A DNA stretch of 9,604 nt from an uncultured Leptotrichia sp. (GTDB taxonomy: Bacteria; Fusobacteriota; Fusobacteriia; Fusobacteriales; Leptotrichiaceae): assembly GCA_938017765.1 (NCBI GenBank), contig CALIJH010000130.1, positions 1 to 9,604 of the forward strand. Direction: 5' to 3'. The position numbers and the translations under genes were made by a program. Below, piece after piece: positions 5,813 to 9,604 of the stretch (the stretch's first letter is position 1; every line of letters starts with the position of its first letter). Below the pieces are notes generated by a model. That model was not told where the DNA came from. It saw nothing but the letters and a program-made list of their open reading frames with translations, and did no database searches.

Positions 5813-5940
5813 TTTCAAAATAATATATGGCATAAAAATATTAAATATGCTAATATTGAGATATAAAATAAATGATATTAAATATAAATAATACAAATAT
5901 AGATAATATAAAAAAACTAAAATTTGAAAGGAATAATAAT

Positions 5941-6732
5941 ATGAAATTGCTTACAATAAACGTACACGCATGGATTGAAGAAAATCAGGATGAGAAAATG
6001 GAAACATTAGCAAAAGTAATTGCAGAAAAAGATTATGACGTAATAGCTATGCAGGAAGTGAACCAATCAATGAACAGCCCAGTTTTATTTAAAGCGATAA
6101 GACAGGATAACTATGGTTGGGTACTTCTGGAAAAAATAAGCAAATACACTGACAGGACTTATTATTATCATTGGAGCAATTCCCATATCGGATACGACAA
6201 ATATGATGAGGGTCTTGCAATAATAACAAAACACAGACTTTTGGATGTTGACGAATTTTACTGCACAAGGGCACAAAGTGTAAATACCATTATTTCAAGA
6301 AGAATTAATAGTGCGACGATAGAGTATAAAGGGCAGCTAATGGAGTTTTATACTTGCCATATGAATTTGCCTGAATGTGAAGAAGAAAAAATGTCTGACA
6401 ATATTCAGACAATTCTTGGAAGAAGTAGGACGGAAAATTTGAAAATATTAATGGGAGATTTTAATACTGATGCTATAAACAGTCCAAAAAACTATGAGAA
6501 TATTTTAGCTCAAGGTTTGTACGATACTTATACTTTAGCCGCCGAAAAAGATAACGGAGTTACTGTAGGCGGGAATATAGACGGTTGGGATACGAATAAG
6601 CAGGAAAAAAGGATAGACTATATATTCAGCAATAAGAAAATAAAAGTTTTAAGCAGTAAAGTCATATTTAACGGGATTAATTTTCCTGTAGTATCCGACC
6701 ATTATGGAGTTGAAACTATTATTGAAATATAA
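5941..6732 (+). CDS. mapP: Endonuclease/exonuclease/phosphatase-fold protein, probable maltose 6'-phosphate phosphatase
   Basis: This encodes 263 aa of the EEP (DNase I-like) fold with a full metal/catalytic set: Asn7 and His9 in TINVHAW, Glu39 in AMQEVNQ, His140 in YTCHMN, Asp173 and Asn175 in MGDFNTD, Asp226 in RIDYIF, and Asp253-His254 in SDHYG. Automatic annotation would call it a nuclease. Its place between malQ and an alpha-glucoside PTS permease, with a box shared with the permease, instead fits MapP, described in Enterococcus faecalis, which dephosphorylates maltose 6'-phosphate to maltose and phosphate. ATG 5941 is chosen because GAAAGGA (5926-5932) lies 8 nt upstream; the in-frame ATG at 5872 has no ribosome site and adds 23 low-complexity residues. 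Fold is secure, substrate inferred. Confidence 0.75.
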   Translation: MKLLTINVHAWIEENQDEKMETLAKVIAEKDYDVIAMQEVNQSMNSPVLFKAIRQDNYGWVLLEKISKYTDRTYYYHWSNSHIGYDKYDEGLAIITKHRLLDVDEFYCTRAQSVNTIISRRINSATIEYKGQLMEFYTCHMNLPECEEEKMSDNIQTILGRSRTENLKILMGDFNTDAINSPKNYENILAQGLYDTYTLAAEKDNGVTVGGNIDGWDTNKQEKRIDYIFSNKKIKVLSSKVIFNGINFPVVSDHYGVETIIEI

Positions 6733-6749
6733 TAAAGAAATATAATAAA
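6724..6749 (+). repeat. 13-bp tandem duplication across the mapP stop codon
   Basis: GAAATATAATAAA occurs twice back to back (6724-6736 and 6737-6749). The first copy contains the stop codon, the second lies outside the gene. It is a likely slippage product and does not alter the protein. Confidence 0.7.
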
Positions 6750-6783
6750 CAAGAAATATGTAAATGAATAAAAATTTTTAAAA

Positions 6784-6799
6784 AGATTTTCGTAAATGT
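6784..6799. promoter_or_regulatory. Second copy of the 16-bp box, upstream of the permease promoter
   Basis: AGATTTTCGTAAATGT matches the box at 5767-5782 at 14 of 16 positions. It too is followed by a single base and then TTGACA. The right half-site (CGTAAATGT) is fully conserved and the left half carries both changes. Confidence 0.72.
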
Positions 6800-6800
6800 G

Positions 6801-6828
6801 TTGACAATTTGAAAAATTGTGGTATAAA
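6801..6828 (+). promoter_or_regulatory. Promoter of the PTS permease and 6-phospho-alpha-glucosidase genes
   Basis: TTGACA (6801-6806), 16 nt, then TATAAA (6823-6828). It lies in the 126-nt gap after mapP, so the permease and the GH4 gene can be expressed apart from the phosphatase. No terminator is seen between mapP and this promoter, so read-through is also likely. Confidence 0.82.
6804..6820. promoter_or_regulatory. Palindrome within the permease promoter spacer
   Basis: ACAATTTGAAAAATTGT has perfect 7-bp arms around GAA. It fills the space between -35 and -10, the same place and the same 17-bp size as the palindrome in the regulator promoter, though the half-site differs. It is a candidate repressor operator; the AT-rich content makes chance possible. 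Confidence 0.45.
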
Positions 6829-6858
6829 TATATTAAATAAATCTTAGGAGGTATTTTT

Positions 6859-8436
6859 ATGTTGAAAAAAATTCAACGTTTTGGAGGAGCAATGATGACT
6901 CCTGTACTATTATTTGCATTTACAGGGTTAGTAGTAGGTATAACGTCTGTACTGAAAAATGAACAGATTGTAGGAAGTATTGCAGAACCTACGACAAACT
7001 GGTATAAATTCTGGCAGGTAATAGAAGAAGGAGGTTGGACTGTATTCAGACAAATGCCTTTACTGTTTGCTATAAGCTTGCCTATAGGGTTGGCAAAAAA
7101 AGCAAATGCAAGAGCTTGTATGGAAGCATTCGTACTTTATTGTACTTTCAATTATTTTGTTGCTGCATTTCTGACATTATGGAATTTTGGAGTGGATATG
7201 TCTCTGGATGCAGGGGGAACAAGTGGACTTTCCATGATTGCAGGGATCAAGACACTTGATACAAATTTATTTGGGGCAATAATTATTGCAGGAATAGCTG
7301 TATATTTACATGATAAATTTTTCGAGAAAAAATTGCCTGATTTTCTGGGAGTATTCCAAGGATCGGTATTTGTATATATAGTAGGATTTTTTGCTATGAT
7401 ACCTTGTGCTTTGGCAACAGTTCTTATATGGCCTAAAGTTCAGTTGGGTATAAATGCTTTACAGGGAGTATTGGTTGCTTCGGGAGCCTTTGGAGTATGG
7501 ATTTATACATTCCTTGAAAGAATACTTATTCCTACAGGGTTACATCATTTTGTTTATACTCCTTTCATATTCGGACCGGCAGTCGTTGAAGGAGGAATAC
7601 AGACATACTGGGTTCAGCATATAAAAGAATTTGCTGTAAGTGCGGAACCGTTGAAAGCATTATTTCCTCAAGGAGGATTTGCCCTGCATGGTAACTCCAA
7701 AATATTCGGAGCAATAGGGATAGCCCTTGCAATGTATGCTACAGCAAAACCTGCAAACAAGAAAAAAGTGGCAGGATTACTTATACCGGTTGTATTTACG
7801 GCAGTTATTTCAGGAATAACTGAACCGTTGGAATTTACTTTCCTGTTTATTGCACCTGTATTATTTGCAGTACACGCATTCCTTGCAGCTACAATGGCTA
7901 CAACAATGTATATTTTCGGAGTAGTCGGAAATATGGGAGGAGGCTTACTCGACTTTATATTCCTGAACTGGCTTCCTATGGCTAAAAATCATTCAGGAAC
8001 GATTATCACGCAAATTGTAGTCGGATTTATCTTTACTGGTATATATTTTATCGTATTCAAATTATTAATTGAAAAAATGAATTTAGCTACTCCGGGTAGA
8101 GGAGAAGAAGATGAGGAAGCTAAATTATACACAAAAGCTGACTATAAAGCTAAAAAAGGAGAAGGAGATACTTCTACAGGCACAAAAAATGACCAGTATT
8201 CAGATCAGGCTTTGATTATACTTGAAGCTTTAGGAGGAAAAGACAATATTGAAGACCTGAATAACTGTGCTACAAGATTGAGAGTCAGTGTAAAAGATGA
8301 AAACGTTCTTGCTCCGGATTCAGTATTCAAACAGGCTGGAGCTCACGGGGTATTGAGAAAAGGAAAAGCCGTACAGGTAATTATAGGTCTGTCCGTTGCA
8401 CAAGTAAGAAATAAAATAGAAGAATTAATGAGATAA
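6859..8436 (+). CDS. Alpha-glucoside (maltose-type) PTS permease, EIICB
   Basis: This encodes 525 aa and is an inner-membrane permease that imports and phosphorylates its sugar. The EIIC part (about 1-415) holds many hydrophobic helices and the glucose-superfamily motif GITEP (319-323) followed by LEFTFLF. RILIPTGLHHFVYTPF (about 220-235) is also typical. A charged linker (about 418-445, rich in E, D, K and G) leads to the EIIB domain with phosphorylated Cys470 in NNCATRLRVSV. No EIIA domain is present, so a glucose-type EIIA from elsewhere must donate phosphate. It resembles Fusobacterium mortiferum MalB and Klebsiella AglA. GGAGG (6847-6851) lies 7 nt before the ATG. The GH4 gene follows 66 nt later in the same transcript. 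Substrate range (maltose, sucrose isomers, trehalulose) is inferred from the enzyme neighbours. Confidence 0.92.
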   Translation: MLKKIQRFGGAMMTPVLLFAFTGLVVGITSVLKNEQIVGSIAEPTTNWYKFWQVIEEGGWTVFRQMPLLFAISLPIGLAKKANARACMEAFVLYCTFNYFVAAFLTLWNFGVDMSLDAGGTSGLSMIAGIKTLDTNLFGAIIIAGIAVYLHDKFFEKKLPDFLGVFQGSVFVYIVGFFAMIPCALATVLIWPKVQLGINALQGVLVASGAFGVWIYTFLERILIPTGLHHFVYTPFIFGPAVVEGGIQTYWVQHIKEFAVSAEPLKALFPQGGFALHGNSKIFGAIGIALAMYATAKPANKKKVAGLLIPVVFTAVISGITEPLEFTFLFIAPVLFAVHAFLAATMATTMYIFGVVGNMGGGLLDFIFLNWLPMAKNHSGTIITQIVVGFIFTGIYFIVFKLLIEKMNLATPGRGEEDEEAKLYTKADYKAKKGEGDTSTGTKNDQYSDQALIILEALGGKDNIEDLNNCATRLRVSVKDENVLAPDSVFKQAGAHGVLRKGKAVQVIIGLSVAQVRNKIEELMR

Positions 8437-8502
8437 TTAATATAAAATTAAGGAAAAAGGAATAAAATTAGAAATATAATTTTTTAAAACAGGAGGCAAA
8501 AA

Positions 8503-9604
8503 ATGAAAAAATTTTCAATTGTAGTAGCAGGCGGAGGAAGTACATTTACTCCGGGTATAGTGCTGATGTTATTGGAAAATCTTGAAAAATTTCCTATAAG
8601 ACAGATTAAGTTTTATGATAATGATGAGGAAAGACAGGAAATTATAGCTAAAGCGTGTGAAATACTTATAAAAGAAAAGGCTCCTGATATTAAATTTGTC
8701 TATACTGTAAATCCTGAAGAAGCTTTTACGGATATAGATTTTGTAATGGCACATATAAGAGTGGGAAAATATGCCATGAGGGAAAAAGATGAAAAAATAC
8801 CTTTGAAACATGGAGTGTTAGGACAGGAAACTTGCGGTCCGGGAGGTATAGCTTATGGAATGAGGTCCATAGGAGGGGTACTCGAAATAGTAGATTACAT
8901 GGAAAAATACTCTCCTGACGCTTGGATGTTGAATTATTCCAATCCTGCGGCGATAGTAGCCGAAGCTACAAGAAGGCTCAGACCTCATTCAAAAATATTG
9001 AATATATGTGATATGCCCGTAGGGATAGAAAACAGAATGGCTGAAATGCTCGGATTAAAATCAAGAAAAGATATGGTAATAAGATATTTCGGATTAAATC
9101 ATTTCGGCTGGTGGACAGATATAAGGGATAAAGAAGGAAACGATTTAATGCCTGAATTGAGAAAAAAAGTGGAAGAAATAGGTTATAATGTTCCAATCAA
9201 AGGAAAAACAGTTGAAGCAAGTTGGAGCAGCACATACACAAAAGCTAAAGATATATGTCTATTAGATCCTGCTACATTGCCTAACACATATCTGAAATAT
9301 TATTATTTCCCAGATTATGTGGTTGCCCATTCAAATCCCGAACATACAAGAGCAAATGAAGTTATGGAAGGAAGAGAGAAAATTGTATTCGGTGCATGCA
9401 GAGAAATTATAGAAAAAGGAACTTCTGACGGGGTAAGTCTCCAAGCGGGAGCACATGCTACTTATATAATAGATTTGGCAAGGGCAATAGCGTATAATAC
9501 ACATGAGAGAATGCTGCTTATTGTAGAAAATGACGGAGCAGTATCTAATTTTGACCCGACAGCTATGGTTGAAGTACCATGTATAGTAGGTTCTAACGGT
9601 CCTG
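8503..9604 (+). CDS. malH: GH4 6-phospho-alpha-glucosidase (3' end beyond the window)
   Basis: This frame is open from ATG 8503 to the window end: 367 residues, against about 440 in the family, so roughly the last sixth is missing. The enzyme uses NAD and a divalent metal to hydrolyse 6-phospho-alpha-glucosides such as maltose 6'-phosphate. The N-terminal VVAGGGSTFTPG (7-18) is the NAD-binding entry. CDMP (169-172) marks alpha-type enzymes, whereas beta-type GH4 enzymes have CN-x-P. Cys169 and His200 (GLNHFGW) are predicted metal ligands, Asp170 the acid and Tyr263 the base, all offset by two from Bacillus GlvA. AGGAGG (8491-8496) lies 6 nt upstream. It is close to F. mortiferum MalH and the Leptotrichia PagL type. 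No promoter is seen in the 66-nt gap before it, so it is probably co-transcribed with the permease. Confidence 0.95.
   Translation, partial: MKKFSIVVAGGGSTFTPGIVLMLLENLEKFPIRQIKFYDNDEERQEIIAKACEILIKEKAPDIKFVYTVNPEEAFTDIDFVMAHIRVGKYAMREKDEKIPLKHGVLGQETCGPGGIAYGMRSIGGVLEIVDYMEKYSPDAWMLNYSNPAAIVAEATRRLRPHSKILNICDMPVGIENRMAEMLGLKSRKDMVIRYFGLNHFGWWTDIRDKEGNDLMPELRKKVEEIGYNVPIKGKTVEASWSSTYTKAKDICLLDPATLPNTYLKYYYFPDYVVAHSNPEHTRANEVMEGREKIVFGACREIIEKGTSDGVSLQAGAHATYIIDLARAIAYNTHERMLLIVENDGAVSNFDPTAMVEVPCIVGSNGP

Noticed and set aside
5872..5940. Upstream ATG of the phosphatase gene (23 more residues)
   Set aside because: The added residues are low-complexity (N, I, K), there is no ribosome site, and the EEP fold starts at KLLTINVHAW just after ATG 5941.
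5941..6732. Annotation as a DNA repair nuclease (Xth/ExoA-like)
   Set aside because: The fold and metal ligands are shared across the EEP superfamily, but the gene lies in a sugar operon, shares a box with the PTS permease and I see no DNA-binding features of exonuclease III; a sugar phosphatase fits better.
6085..7259. Short open frames overlapping the phosphatase (minus strand) and the permease (alternate plus frame)
   Set aside because: They are embedded in strongly supported genes, have no start signals and look like frame shadows.
8569..9196. Minus-strand open frames within the GH4 gene
   Set aside because: They are antisense to an intact, motif-rich reading frame and have F/L/I/Y-rich compositions typical of complement strands.

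Overview
The window reads as an AT-rich, low-GC bacterial chromosome, most likely a member of the Fusobacteriota and probably Leptotrichiaceae. The inference rests on three things: strong A/T bias at third codon positions, very AT-rich spacers with strong AGGAGG ribosome sites, and an alpha-glucoside PTS permease next to a GH4 6-phospho-alpha-glucosidase of the type described in Fusobacterium mortiferum and Leptotrichia. No 16S or other marker is present, so the assignment is an inference.

Region 1 (1-3090) is the right-hand end of a prophage. All genes are on the + strand and closely packed. They are the last codons of one CDS, a small tail-fibre-like protein, a DUF4376-like tail-associated protein, a permuted papain-like (YiiX/NlpC-P60 type) protein, an M15 L,D-endopeptidase endolysin, a small unknown protein, and a protein with one N-terminal hydrophobic segment that may have a holin-like or lysis-related role. 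The run closes with a clear Rho-independent terminator, followed at once by an 18-bp perfect inverted repeat. No integrase or att duplication is visible inside the window.

Region 2 (about 3150-5673) is on the - strand. It holds a GntR/HutC-type regulator resembling TreR, with its own promoter and a palindromic operator lying between its -35 and -10. Upstream of it is malQ (4-alpha-glucanotransferase), with its own promoter and terminator.

Region 3 (about 5690-9604) is on the + strand. It holds a likely maltose 6'-phosphate phosphatase (MapP-type member of the endonuclease/exonuclease/phosphatase fold), an alpha-glucoside PTS EIICB permease, and a GH4 6-phospho-alpha-glucosidase cut by the window end.

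Together regions 2 and 3 look like a maltose/alpha-glucoside locus. EIICB would import and phosphorylate the disaccharide. The phospho-disaccharide could then be cleaved by the GH4 enzyme to glucose 6-phosphate plus glucose, or be dephosphorylated by MapP so that free maltose is handled by MalQ. The phosphatase and permease genes each have a near-consensus promoter preceded, at identical spacing, by the same 16-bp palindromic box (ACATTTACGTAAATGT and a 14/16 copy). This is the clearest undescribed regulatory signal here. A second candidate is a hairpin in the prophage lysis region that resembles a lone CRISPR repeat.
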